Below the pieces are notes generated by a model, which did not search any database, had not been told where the DNA came from, and saw only the letters and a list, made by a program, of their open reading frames with translations. A stretch of 20,125 nucleotides of DNA, taken from assembly GCA_023417775.1 (NCBI GenBank), contig JAEZEJ010000057.1:1-20125 (forward strand), written 5' to 3'. Shown one piece after another: positions 1-7,422 of the stretch; within the stretch, counting starts at the first letter, position 1, and each line of letters begins with the position of its first letter. The translations under genes and the position numbers were made by a program. This DNA comes from Actinomycetes bacterium. Lineage in GTDB: Bacteria; Actinomycetota; Actinomycetes; Propionibacteriales; Nocardioidaceae.

Positions 1-2014
1 AACCGGCATCCGCACGCTGCCACTGCAGCTCCGGAGCCGGATCACCAGCCACCTCCACCTCGAAGGAGGCCGACTCACCCTCGACCACCGACACCGACAC
101 CGGATCGGCCGTGAACGACGGAGCGACACTCGTGTCGACCGTGTAGCCCAGCGTGATCGGCAGCGGCTTCTTGTACTGATCCGCGCTCGAACCGCTCTCG
201 TAGAAGAAGGAACGGACCCCCGAGTACAGCATCGCGGTGAACTCGTTCGGGAACGAGGCGGTCGAACCGGTCGTCCAGGTGCCCTCGTCGGCCTGGCCTT
301 CCCAGATCGGTTCGACGGTCAGCGAGGACGCGCCGTCCTCATCGGTCGTGACCTCCGCGTCGCGGAACGTCGCGATCGTCACACGCTCCGGGCCGTAGTC
401 GTACTCGGCCATGCCCTCGATCCGGAAGTAGCCGGAGAACACCGCAGTCACGTAGCCGTCCCCCTCGGGCCCGATGTGGACCTGCGGGTCGGCGAAGTCC
501 CAGCGGTTGGCCGAACCGGAGGTCACCCGGGCCGTGCCCTCGAAGGACACGACGGTGTTACCGGCGGTGTCCTGGGAGCCGGCGCCCTCGCTGAACGTGA
601 ACATCCGCTGGGTGTTGTACAACGGATCGCCCTGCACGAGGTCGGGAACGGTCACATTGCCACTGATCGCCTCCTTGTCGAACCAGTAGCCGAAGGAGTT
701 GTACATATTGGCGATCGACCAGTCCATCGTGGCCGAGCCGACCTCGCGAACGCCTTCGTCACCGACCACGATGTCGTCGATCACACGCTTGGGGTCGACG
801 ACCTGATACCGGCCCGCCGAGGTGGTCTCCGAGGGCTCGAACGCCTCGGCGTCCTCCGGGGTGAAGGTGGCGGTCACCGACCTCTCTCCGCCCGCGGGCC
901 AGGAGCCCGTGACCAGCGACGCGTCGCCACTGTCGACCTCGGCCGCGCCGAGGCTGGTGTCGCCGTCGAAGAACTCCACGGTGCCGGCGGCCTGCTCGGG
1001 AGCGACGCGGGCACGCAGCTCGCCGGGGCCTTCCCGGCCCACGAAGAACTCGGGGAAGTCCGAGCCGTCGGGTCCGAGCACCCGGACCGTGGTCGGCTCG
1101 GACTCGGCGGGGGCCTCGGTGACGGTCAGCGTCGCCGCGGCCGAGGTCGCGCTGGCCACGGAGTTCGTCGCCACCGCACGGAACTGGGCGCCGTCGTCTG
1201 CCGCCTCGACCGCCGGGACCGTCAGCTCAGCACCCGTCTCGTCCGCGAGATCGGCCCACTGGTCGGATCCGGCCGTGGCACGCTGCCATTGCAGTTCCGG
1301 CTCCGGGTCGCCTGCGACCTCGACCTCGAAGGAGGCCGACTCGCCCTCGACCACCGACACCGACACCGGATCGGCCGTGAACGACGGAGCGACCCCCTCG
1401 TCCACCTCCTCGAAGGAGACAGGGGTGAAGGACTCGACTCCCTCATTGACCTGACCGTGGGCTCCGATCGTGATGACACCGCACTGTTCGACGAAGCAGT
1501 CGATGTCGGCACCGGACTGAGCCTCGAACTGCGCCCCCGGGATCAGCAGCTCAGCCTCGAAGTCGCCGTTCTGATCCATGGTCGGAACGCCCGGCTGGGT
1601 CGTGTTGCCGGGGTAGTTGACCATGCTCTGGTAGGTCCCGGCTCCGGCGGCGTACCGGTAATGCTGGCCGGCCACGCCGCGCTTGGACGGTGCCCAGCTG
1701 CCCGGATCGTCCGGGTTCTGGGGAGACACGACGCCGAACAGCAGGTAGGCACCGCCGAAGGTTCCGCCGGACGGGGTCGAGGTCGCGAATCCCGTCCCGC
1801 CGAGGGTGATCGTGCTGTCGCCCTCGGGGCTCAGGCCCTCATCGGGCGTGACGGTGAGGGCGCGATCGGTGCCGTCGGAGAACGGGACGGCGGGTGTCTG
1901 CTCGGCCGCGGCCGGTGCCAGCGGGGCGAGCCCCAGCGCACCGACGGTCGCCGCGACCAACGCCGCTTGTCGCGGCCGGCGCAGCACACCGCGTGATCGA
2001 GGGGTTCTCATCAT
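1..2014 (-). CDS. Secreted multidomain surface protein with Cys-pair module, Ig-like domains and an HtaA-like haem-binding domain (3' end outside window)
   Basis: Last visible gene of the haem operon. The frame is open from ATG 2014 to the left edge (671 codons) and the C-terminus is missing. Tandem ATGs occur at 2014 and 2011; AGAAGG lies 5 nt before the first, so 2014 is chosen. Order seen: Arg-rich signal peptide with likely cleavage after the AAA at residue 37; a Cys-pair module at about 46-195 (C173 and C178, followed by GVITIGAHG); an I-set-like Ig domain without the usual cysteines at about 208-300 (VEGESASFEVEVAGDP, LQWQR); a Big_3_5-like Ig domain at about 301-405 (GTVEFFDGDTSLG); a diverged HtaA-like domain at about 405-625 (W432, Y438, Y443); then a second I-set-like domain from about 630. 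Known: HtaA domains bind haem on corynebacterial surfaces. Inferred: haem capture or haemoprotein binding outside the cell. Attachment to the wall or membrane cannot be judged. Confidence 0.8.
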   Translation of the reverse strand, partial: MMRTPRSRGVLRRPRQAALVAATVGALGLAPLAPAAAEQTPAVPFSDGTDRALTVTPDEGLSPEGDSTITLGGTGFATSTPSGGTFGGAYLLFGVVSPQNPDDPGSWAPSKRGVAGQHYRYAAGAGTYQSMVNYPGNTTQPGVPTMDQNGDFEAELLIPGAQFEAQSGADIDCFVEQCGVITIGAHGQVNEGVESFTPVSFEEVDEGVAPSFTADPVSVSVVEGESASFEVEVAGDPEPELQWQRATAGSDQWADLADETGAELTVPAVEAADDGAQFRAVATNSVASATSAAATLTVTEAPAESEPTTVRVLGPDGSDFPEFFVGREGPGELRARVAPEQAAGTVEFFDGDTSLGAAEVDSGDASLVTGSWPAGGERSVTATFTPEDAEAFEPSETTSAGRYQVVDPKRVIDDIVVGDEGVREVGSATMDWSIANMYNSFGYWFDKEAISGNVTVPDLVQGDPLYNTQRMFTFSEGAGSQDTAGNTVVSFEGTARVTSGSANRWDFADPQVHIGPEGDGYVTAVFSGYFRIEGMAEYDYGPERVTIATFRDAEVTTDEDGASSLTVEPIWEGQADEGTWTTGSTASFPNEFTAMLYSGVRSFFYESGSSADQYKKPLPITLGYTVDTSVAPSFTADPVSVSVVEGESASFEVEVAGDPAPELQWQRADAG
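57..127 (-). repeat. Copy A of an in-frame 71-bp repeat inside the Ig-like domain
   Basis: These 71 bp match positions 1323-1393 at 70 of 71 positions; the only difference is position 77 (a) against 1343 (g). The offset is 1266 bp, or 422 codons, so the copies are in frame and encode the same start of an Ig-like domain. It marks the second copy of an Ig/Big/HtaA-like unit that probably continues past the window edge. Confidence 0.85.
1323..1393 (-). repeat. Copy B of the in-frame 71-bp Ig-domain repeat
   Basis: Partner of the repeat at 57-127. Similarity continues at a lower level on the low-coordinate side (about 1267-1322 against 1-56), so the conserved block is part of a larger duplicated Ig-domain unit. 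Near-identity at the DNA level suggests recent duplication or gene conversion. Confidence 0.85.
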
Positions 2015-2031
2015 TGCTTCCTTCTCTGTGG

Positions 2032-2057
2032 GCCCGGGCACGAGGATGTGCCCGGGC
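2032..2057 (-). promoter_or_regulatory. Intercistronic stem-loop between the HtaA gene and the downstream Ig/HtaA gene
   Basis: GCCCGGGCA (2032-2040) and TGCCCGGGC (2049-2057) form a perfect 9-bp GC-rich stem with an 8-nt loop. It sits in the only real gap of the operon (2015-2067), just ahead of the ribosome binding site of the last gene. There is no T-run, so it does not look like a normal intrinsic terminator. A role in RNA processing, stability or partial attenuation is inferred. Confidence 0.6.
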
Positions 2058-2067
2058 GTTGGGGGGA

Positions 2068-4503
2068 TCAGGGGCGTGGAACGGGGCGAGTGGCCCAGAG
2101 GGACGCCAGACCCAGGGATCCGGCCGCCGCGATCAGCAGGCCGATGAGGGCCGCCAGACGGGCCGCGGCCGGGTTCGAGCCGTCGACCAGGCCGGTGGCG
2201 GCGCTCAAGCCGGCGGGCGTTCCAGCGGCCGGAGCGAGCCCATCGGCGCCGAGTCCCGGACCGTCGCCGCCCTGGCCGCTGGCGACCGGACGGGCATCGG
2301 GGTCGATCGACGAGCCGTCGGCGTCGAAGTACACCGGAGTGAACACCTCCACGCCCGCATTCGCCTGTCCGTGGGCGCCGATCGTGATGACACCGCACTG
2401 CATCGTGTAGCAGTCGACGTCCTGGCCGAAGGCGGTGAACCGCGAGGAGGCGATCGTGAACTCGGTCTCCCAGTCGCCGTCGTCGTCCATGGTCGGGAAA
2501 CCGGGCACGGTGGTGTTGCCGGGATAGCTGACCATGCTCTGGTTCTCCTCGCCCTCGATGTACACGTAGCCGTGGCCACCGACGCCGTCGCCCGACGGGC
2601 CCCAGCTCCCCCCGAGCTCGGGATCGATCCAGCCGAACATGATGTAGGCCCCGCCGAAGTTGCTGCCGCTGTTGGAGGTGGGATAGCCCTCACCGGTGAG
2701 CGTGACCTTCTGCCCCTCGTCCTCGAGCTCGTAGGCCGGCTCGACCGTCAGTCTCGCCCCGCTCTGCGGGTTCTCGCCCGTGCTGGAACCATGCGGGTTC
2801 TTGTCAGCACCGCCACCGGGGTTCTCACCCGGCGGATCGGTCGGCGGGGGTTTCTGGTCGACGGCGTAGCTGAACGGCAGCCAGCCGATCAGCTCGGAGT
2901 CCCGGTCCACGACGGAGAGCCGATGGTCGCCCTCGGCGATGCCCGACGGGAGGGTGACGGTGATACTGCCGTTGCCGCTCACCCGGTACCAGCTGATGAA
3001 CGCCGGATCCGGGTGCAGGGTGGCACCGACCCACTGCTGGGCGTGCTCCTGGCCGACGCCCACCGTCAGCGCGCGTCCACTGCGGCTGATCTCGGTCAGA
3101 CCACCGCGGTTGGCGTCGGTGAGCTGGCTATCGGCCGGCAGCGGATCGGGCTCACTCGTCGGCGGGGCGTCCGGGTCCTCGTCCCCACGTGGGGGCCAGT
3201 CGTCCTCGGTGCCGTCACCAGGGAAGTGAAGGAATGTGGCGGCCTCGTTGTCCGCATTGACGACTCCGTGCGCGCCGAAGCTGTAGACGCCGCAGCGGCT
3301 CTCCAGGCAGTCGATGGCGCTGCCGCCGAAGAAGCTCTCCAGCGTCGAGCCGGGGACGTCGAGCTCGAACTTCCAGTAGCCGTCGGCGTCCATCATGGCA
3401 TCGGCGACATCGCCGTCGGCGGAGTTCTGATGCGCCACGAAACGGGGCGAGGCGTAGTCCAGATCCGCGCCGGGGCCGGTGACGCCGCCCTTGCTGCGCC
3501 GCCAATCCTCGCTATCAGGGTCAGCCGCCTGCCCAAGGCCGACGTAGATGCCGCCGCTGCCGGCGCCAGGGTCGACCGCCGGCCCGGGGTTGAAGTTGAA
3601 TCCCTCGACGGTGACGCTCGTCGTGCCGTCGGGGTCGAGTGCGTATCCGGGCGTCACGGTGATGTAGGAGTCGGTGCCGGTGAGCGACGTGCCCCGGCTG
3701 GTGCCGTACGGGCCCTCGTCGGGGTCGGGCGCCGGGACCGTGGGCACGGGATTCGTCGGCTCGGGCTCGGTGGGCTCCGGCTCGGTCGGCTCGGGACCGG
3801 GACCGGGACCGGGCGTGGATCCCTCGAGCTCCGCGGTCACCGAGAACGGGTCGGTGAAGTCGTTCGGCGGACCGTAGGTGGCCTCGCCGCCCAGTTTGGG
3901 CAGGTGCTCGTTCCATACCGTCTCGGTGAAGAGCCCTTCCCCGCCGGCGATCTCGAGCGTGCCGTTCTCGACGCCCACCGCACCATCGGGCAGCTCGAAG
4001 GTCGCGAGCGTCACGTCGTCGCGGCGTTCCTTGACGTTGTAGCTCTGGATGACATCGGCGACGATCTCGGCGTCGCCCCCGTCGACGTTCACCCGGACGT
4101 CCTCGAACCACAGCCAGTCCTCGCCGAAGCCGAACATCTGCACCTCACCGGCGAAGGAGAGCTCGGCAGACTGCTGCTCGGTATCGACCCAGCCACTGGC
4201 GTCGGAGAACACGATCGCCGGGTCGCCCGGGTCGTAGGTCGCCCCGTCTCGGGCCTCCACCCAGCCGGCGGTGTGCTCGAAGTTCTCCAGGTAGTTGCGG
4301 ATCGAGGCGCGTACACCCCACTCCAGCGTGCCGGAGCTGACGGTGACGGCCGACTCCGCCGCGGCCGCGGATGCCGGTCGGGCCTGCGCGGTGCCAGCGG
4401 AGGCGACGCCTGCGAGCGCCGCGGCTCCGACCGCCGTCGCGAGAACCGCCGCGGTCCACGAGCGCCGCCGATATCGCCGCTGAGGGATCATGACACTGGT
4501 CAC
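2068..4503 (-). CDS. Membrane-anchored HtaA-domain haem-binding surface protein with two Cys-pair modules
   Basis: 811 aa. The GTG start at 4503 overlaps the upstream stop (GTGA) and has AAGGAG 5 nt upstream; the ATG at 4491 is 17 nt away and less likely. Signal peptide with likely cleavage after AQA41. HtaA domain at about 56-230 (GTLEWGVRASIRNY, with Y71 at the position of the conserved haem-associated Tyr). Then a Pro/Glu/Thr-rich spacer, Cys-pair module 1 (C399, C404, CGVYSFGAHG), an NRG...IGW module at about 459-545 (N465), Cys-pair module 2 (C698, C703, CGVITIGAHG), and a C-terminal membrane helix with a short basic tail. Known: HtaA proteins take haem from haemoglobin and hand it to HmuT in corynebacteria. 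Inferred: the main surface haem receptor here. SAATG before the last helix might be a non-canonical sorting signal, but plain membrane anchoring is equally possible. Confidence 0.85.
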   Translation of the reverse strand: MTSVMIPQRRYRRRSWTAAVLATAVGAAALAGVASAGTAQARPASAAAAESAVTVSSGTLEWGVRASIRNYLENFEHTAGWVEARDGATYDPGDPAIVFSDASGWVDTEQQSAELSFAGEVQMFGFGEDWLWFEDVRVNVDGGDAEIVADVIQSYNVKERRDDVTLATFELPDGAVGVENGTLEIAGGEGLFTETVWNEHLPKLGGEATYGPPNDFTDPFSVTAELEGSTPGPGPGPEPTEPEPTEPEPTNPVPTVPAPDPDEGPYGTSRGTSLTGTDSYITVTPGYALDPDGTTSVTVEGFNFNPGPAVDPGAGSGGIYVGLGQAADPDSEDWRRSKGGVTGPGADLDYASPRFVAHQNSADGDVADAMMDADGYWKFELDVPGSTLESFFGGSAIDCLESRCGVYSFGAHGVVNADNEAATFLHFPGDGTEDDWPPRGDEDPDAPPTSEPDPLPADSQLTDANRGGLTEISRSGRALTVGVGQEHAQQWVGATLHPDPAFISWYRVSGNGSITVTLPSGIAEGDHRLSVVDRDSELIGWLPFSYAVDQKPPPTDPPGENPGGGADKNPHGSSTGENPQSGARLTVEPAYELEDEGQKVTLTGEGYPTSNSGSNFGGAYIMFGWIDPELGGSWGPSGDGVGGHGYVYIEGEENQSMVSYPGNTTVPGFPTMDDDGDWETEFTIASSRFTAFGQDVDCYTMQCGVITIGAHGQANAGVEVFTPVYFDADGSSIDPDARPVASGQGGDGPGLGADGLAPAAGTPAGLSAATGLVDGSNPAAARLAALIGLLIAAAGSLGLASLWATRPVPRP

Positions 4504-5441
4504 TGCTGCTCCTTGGTATCTGCCGGTGCTCCACCGGCGCTGACAGGGGTCGGCTGTCGGCGTTGTCGCCGGGATCGAAGGACGAGGGTGATGATCGCGG
4601 CGACCAACGCCAGCAGGCCCACGGCGAACACGCCGATGACGATCCACGAGACCGCCGATCCCTGGTCGTCGTCGGTCACCTGGGCCGCGGCCCGCGGCTC
4701 GTCATCGGTCGCCGGACTGGGCTCCGCCGTGGGCTCGGGCTCGGCCTGCTCGTCCGGGCTCTCCTGCTCGGGCACCGCGACGGGACCGCCCCCGCCGCCG
4801 GTGGTGGCGTCCGCGCTGCCGCCCGGGGCCTGGAATCCCTCGGTGGGGCTGCCGCCGAAGCTGATCGGCGTGAAGCTCTCGTTGTTGGCATTCCACATAC
4901 CGTGTGCGCCGATGGTGATGATGCCGCATTGCACGACGGTGCAGTCGATGGTCTCGCCGGCGGCCGATTGACCCGCGTGCGGATTGCCCGAGGTCGCCTG
5001 GAAGGTGCTGCCGGGGATGGTCATCTGGGCGGACCAGGTGCCGTCGGGGCGGATCATGCCGTTGGCCGCCTCGGCGGAGTCGCCGCCCTCGAAGGCGATC
5101 AGGAGCTGGGCGCCGCCGGTGCTCGCATAGGCGAAGGACTGGCCCGATTTCCCGCCCTGGCTCGGCGACCACGAGCCTCCGGCAGGGTCGCTGACCGCGC
5201 CGAAGAACACGTAGACGCCGCCGGGCGCGTTGGGCTGGTACTGGAATCCGGAGCCCGATAGTGTCACGGTGGTCGGCCCCGAGGCGCTGGGCGCCGGGGA
5301 CACCGACACGCTCCCGGCGGCAGACGCCGGGCCCGCGGGCATCAACAACATCGCGGCCAGCAACGCGAGCGCGACGCCCAGCCGAGCCACGAGGCCCGCG
5401 CGGGAATCGGGCCGGCCTGATGCGGTCCAGCGGTCGGTCAT
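4500..5441 (-). CDS. Membrane-anchored secreted protein with a single Cys-pair (neocarzinostatin-like) module
   Basis: 313 aa. ATG 5441 overlaps the hmuV stop (ATGA) and has GGAGG 7 nt upstream. Signal peptide with likely cleavage after ASA at about residue 41. One Cys-pair module at about 44-185: SVSVSPAPSASGPTTVTLSG, GGVYVFFGAV, C167 and C172 in IDCTVVQCGIITIGAHG, ending SFTPISFGG. Then a Gly-rich and Glu/Pro-rich low-complexity spacer, a membrane helix (WIVIGVFAVGLLALVAAIITLVL) and an Arg-rich cytoplasmic tail. No HtaA domain is visible. Its place between the transporter genes and the HtaA receptor suggests a role in passing haem across the wall, comparable by position to accessory HtaB/HtaC proteins of corynebacteria, although I see no sequence match to them. 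Function not established. Confidence 0.8.
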   Translation of the reverse strand: MTDRWTASGRPDSRAGLVARLGVALALLAAMLLMPAGPASAAGSVSVSPAPSASGPTTVTLSGSGFQYQPNAPGGVYVFFGAVSDPAGGSWSPSQGGKSGQSFAYASTGGAQLLIAFEGGDSAEAANGMIRPDGTWSAQMTIPGSTFQATSGNPHAGQSAAGETIDCTVVQCGIITIGAHGMWNANNESFTPISFGGSPTEGFQAPGGSADATTGGGGGPVAVPEQESPDEQAEPEPTAEPSPATDDEPRAAAQVTDDDQGSAVSWIVIGVFAVGLLALVAAIITLVLRSRRQRRQPTPVSAGGAPADTKEQQ

Positions 5442-6298
5442 GGTGTTGCCTCCATCGGAGTCGGTCGGGGCGGGGTATCGTCGGCGAACCGCATCGGGAC
5501 GACGTTCAGCACCCCGTCGGCGCGCGGGGTCACCTCGATCGGATGGCGGTAGACCTCGGTGAGCCGGGTGCTGTCGAGCACCTCGGCCGGGGTGCCGACC
5601 GCGCTCAGCCGGCCGTCGTCGAGCAGCAGCAGCCGGTCGGCGTAAGCCGCGGCCGCGGCCAGATCGTGGAGCACGACGGCCACCGCGCAGCCGCGGCGAG
5701 CCGACTGCCGGGCGATGGCCAGCACCTGCTCCTGATAGTTCATGTCGAGGGCGGCGGTCGGCTCGTCCAGCAGCAACACGGGCGTGGATTGCACCAGCAC
5801 TCGAGTCAGCGACACCCGGGCTCGCTCCCCGCCGGACAGCGAGGTGAAGGGACGAGTGGCGAAGCGGAGGGTGTCGGTGCGGGTCATCTCCATCGCGATC
5901 ACCCGCTCGTTCTCCACCGGCGTCGTGATCCGCTGCCAGGGCGCTCGGCCCATCTTGACCACGTCCAGCACGGTGAAGGGGAAGCTGACCATGTTCTCCT
6001 GGCGCAGCATCGCCCGCCGCAGAGCGAGATCGGGCGCCCGCCAGCGGGAGATCTCACGTCCGTCGACGGTGATGCTGCCCCGGTAGCGGCGGTCGCCGGC
6101 GAGGGCCGCCAGCAGTGTCGACTTGCCGGCGCCGTTCGGTCCGACGATGGCCAGCATCTCGCCGCATCGCACGTCCAGGTCGATGCCGTCGATGATCTGG
6201 GTTCCACCGAGATCGACGCTCACGCCGCGCGCCCGCAGCACGACCTGGCCGAGCTCCGGTGCCTGCGGAACGGTGGCCCTGGTGGTCAGCGCTGTCAT
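5438..6298 (-). CDS. hmuV: Haem ABC transporter, ATP-binding protein
   Basis: 286 aa cytoplasmic ATPase that would power haem import with HmuU. All ABC signatures are present: Walker A GPNGAGKST (K59), signature LSGGERARV, Walker B VLLLDEPTAALD, and the H-switch VVLHDL. The N-terminus VVLRARGVSVDLGGTQIIDG is typical of HmuV/FecE-type proteins, and the length is normal for them. ATG 6298 overlaps the permease stop (ATGA). No strong Shine-Dalgarno is visible, so translational coupling is likely. The frame stays open far upstream inside hmuU, but that extension is shadow sequence. The substrate is assigned from the HtaA and HmuT neighbours; the ATPase alone could equally serve a siderophore system. 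Confidence 0.93.
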   Translation of the reverse strand: MTALTTRATVPQAPELGQVVLRARGVSVDLGGTQIIDGIDLDVRCGEMLAIVGPNGAGKSTLLAALAGDRRYRGSITVDGREISRWRAPDLALRRAMLRQENMVSFPFTVLDVVKMGRAPWQRITTPVENERVIAMEMTRTDTLRFATRPFTSLSGGERARVSLTRVLVQSTPVLLLDEPTAALDMNYQEQVLAIARQSARRGCAVAVVLHDLAAAAAYADRLLLLDDGRLSAVGTPAEVLDSTRLTEVYRHPIEVTPRADGVLNVVPMRFADDTPPRPTPMEATP

Positions 6299-7422
6299 GC
6301 CGCCCACCCCCCGGCACGGTCGCGGGAGCGGCGGATCAGGTAGAAGAAGAACGGCCCGCCGACCAGGGCGGTGAGCATGCCCAGCGGAAGCTCGGCATAG
6401 GGCACCGCGGTACGGGCGAACATGTCGGCCACGGTCAGCATCAACGCGCCGCCGATCGCGCTCGCGGGAATCAGCACTCGATGTCCCGGGCCGACGAGCA
6501 TGCGGATGAGATGGGGGATGACCAGGCCGACGAAGCCGATGATCCCGGCGAAGGCGACCGCCGCGGCGGTCAGCACCGAGACCACGACGATGGCGATGAT
6601 CCGCAGCCGTTCGATATCGATGCCCAGATGGCGGGCCGCATCGTCCCCGAGCGACAGCAGGTCCAGCTTCGGGGCCAGCAGCAGCGCCGCGATCAACCCG
6701 ACGAGGAGGATCGGGGCGACGGTGCGCACCTGCTCCCACAGGGCGCCGTTGAGGCTGCCCATCTGCCAGAACACGATCTGCTCGCGCTGGTTGGTGTCGG
6801 CGGCGAAGGTCAGATAGGCCAGCCCGGCCCCGGCCACCGCATTGACCGCCACCCCCGTGAGGATGAGCGTGACCACCTCGGTCCGGCCGGAGGAGCGAGC
6901 CATCGAGTACACCAGGAACGACGTGAGGATGCCGGCGACGAAGGCCCCCGCCGGGATCGCGAACGAGCTCGCCGCGCCGAGACCCAGCACGATGGCCAGG
7001 CTCGCGCCGAGGGCAGCGCCCGAGGACACGCCGATCACGCCGGGATCGGCGAGCGGATTGCCGAAGACGCCCTGCATCACGGCGCCCGCCGCCGCCAGGG
7101 AGGCGCCCACGAGCACCCCGAGGACGACCCGCGGCAGCCGGACCTCCCAGACCGCCGCGTCCCCGTTGATCCTGCTGGCGTCGGCGCCGCAGATCAGTTC
7201 GGCACGACGGCACAGCGCACCGATCACCTCGGGCACCGGGATCTGCATCTGGCCGATCGCCGCGGAGGTCAGCACCGCGATGACCAGCCCGACGCCACCG
7301 ACGACGAACAGGGCGATGATCCTGCCCCGCCCGGCCCGTGGGAGCTCGGGAACGGTATCGGGGAGGTCGAGCAGTCGGGGTTGCTCGACCTGAGCGGAGT
7401 GACCCTCGTCGACGGCCGTCAC
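6295..7422 (-). CDS. hmuU: Haem ABC transporter permease (FecCD family)
   Basis: 375 aa polytopic membrane protein of the FecCD/BtuC class. It has a short cytoplasmic N-terminus, then about nine to ten hydrophobic helices, with the family motifs VRLPRVVLGVLVGASLAAAG, NPLADPGVIGVSSGAALGA and FVGLVIPHLIRMLVGP. The last motif is the usual coupling region to the ATPase. The GTG start at 7422 overlaps the hmuT stop (GTGA), with GAGGAGG a few nt upstream. The stop overlaps the hmuV start, so hmuT-hmuU-hmuV form a tightly coupled unit. Forms the transmembrane channel for haem import; specificity is inferred from context. Confidence 0.93.
   Translation of the reverse strand: MTAVDEGHSAQVEQPRLLDLPDTVPELPRAGRGRIIALFVVGGVGLVIAVLTSAAIGQMQIPVPEVIGALCRRAELICGADASRINGDAAVWEVRLPRVVLGVLVGASLAAAGAVMQGVFGNPLADPGVIGVSSGAALGASLAIVLGLGAASSFAIPAGAFVAGILTSFLVYSMARSSGRTEVVTLILTGVAVNAVAGAGLAYLTFAADTNQREQIVFWQMGSLNGALWEQVRTVAPILLVGLIAALLLAPKLDLLSLGDDAARHLGIDIERLRIIAIVVVSVLTAAAVAFAGIIGFVGLVIPHLIRMLVGPGHRVLIPASAIGGALMLTVADMFARTAVPYAELPLGMLTALVGGPFFFYLIRRSRDRAGGWAA

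Noticed and set aside
476..1996. 506-codon plus-strand open frame at the left edge
   Set aside because: Antisense to the Ig/HtaA-like gene, whose minus-strand frame shows a signal peptide and repeated domains. The plus-strand product has no fold signals.
1894..4971. Very long plus-strand open frame (1025 codons) opposite the surface-protein genes
   Set aside because: Product is Arg/Gly/Val-rich with no recognisable domain, runs across three minus-strand genes and their junctions, and has no ribosome site. It is a GC-bias shadow of genes with clear domains and signal peptides.
6299..7213. Upstream extension of the hmuV frame to give a 591-codon protein
   Set aside because: The extension overlaps hmuU in another frame and encodes Arg/Gly-rich shadow sequence. 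ATG 6298 with an ATGA overlap and immediate ABC homology is the real start.
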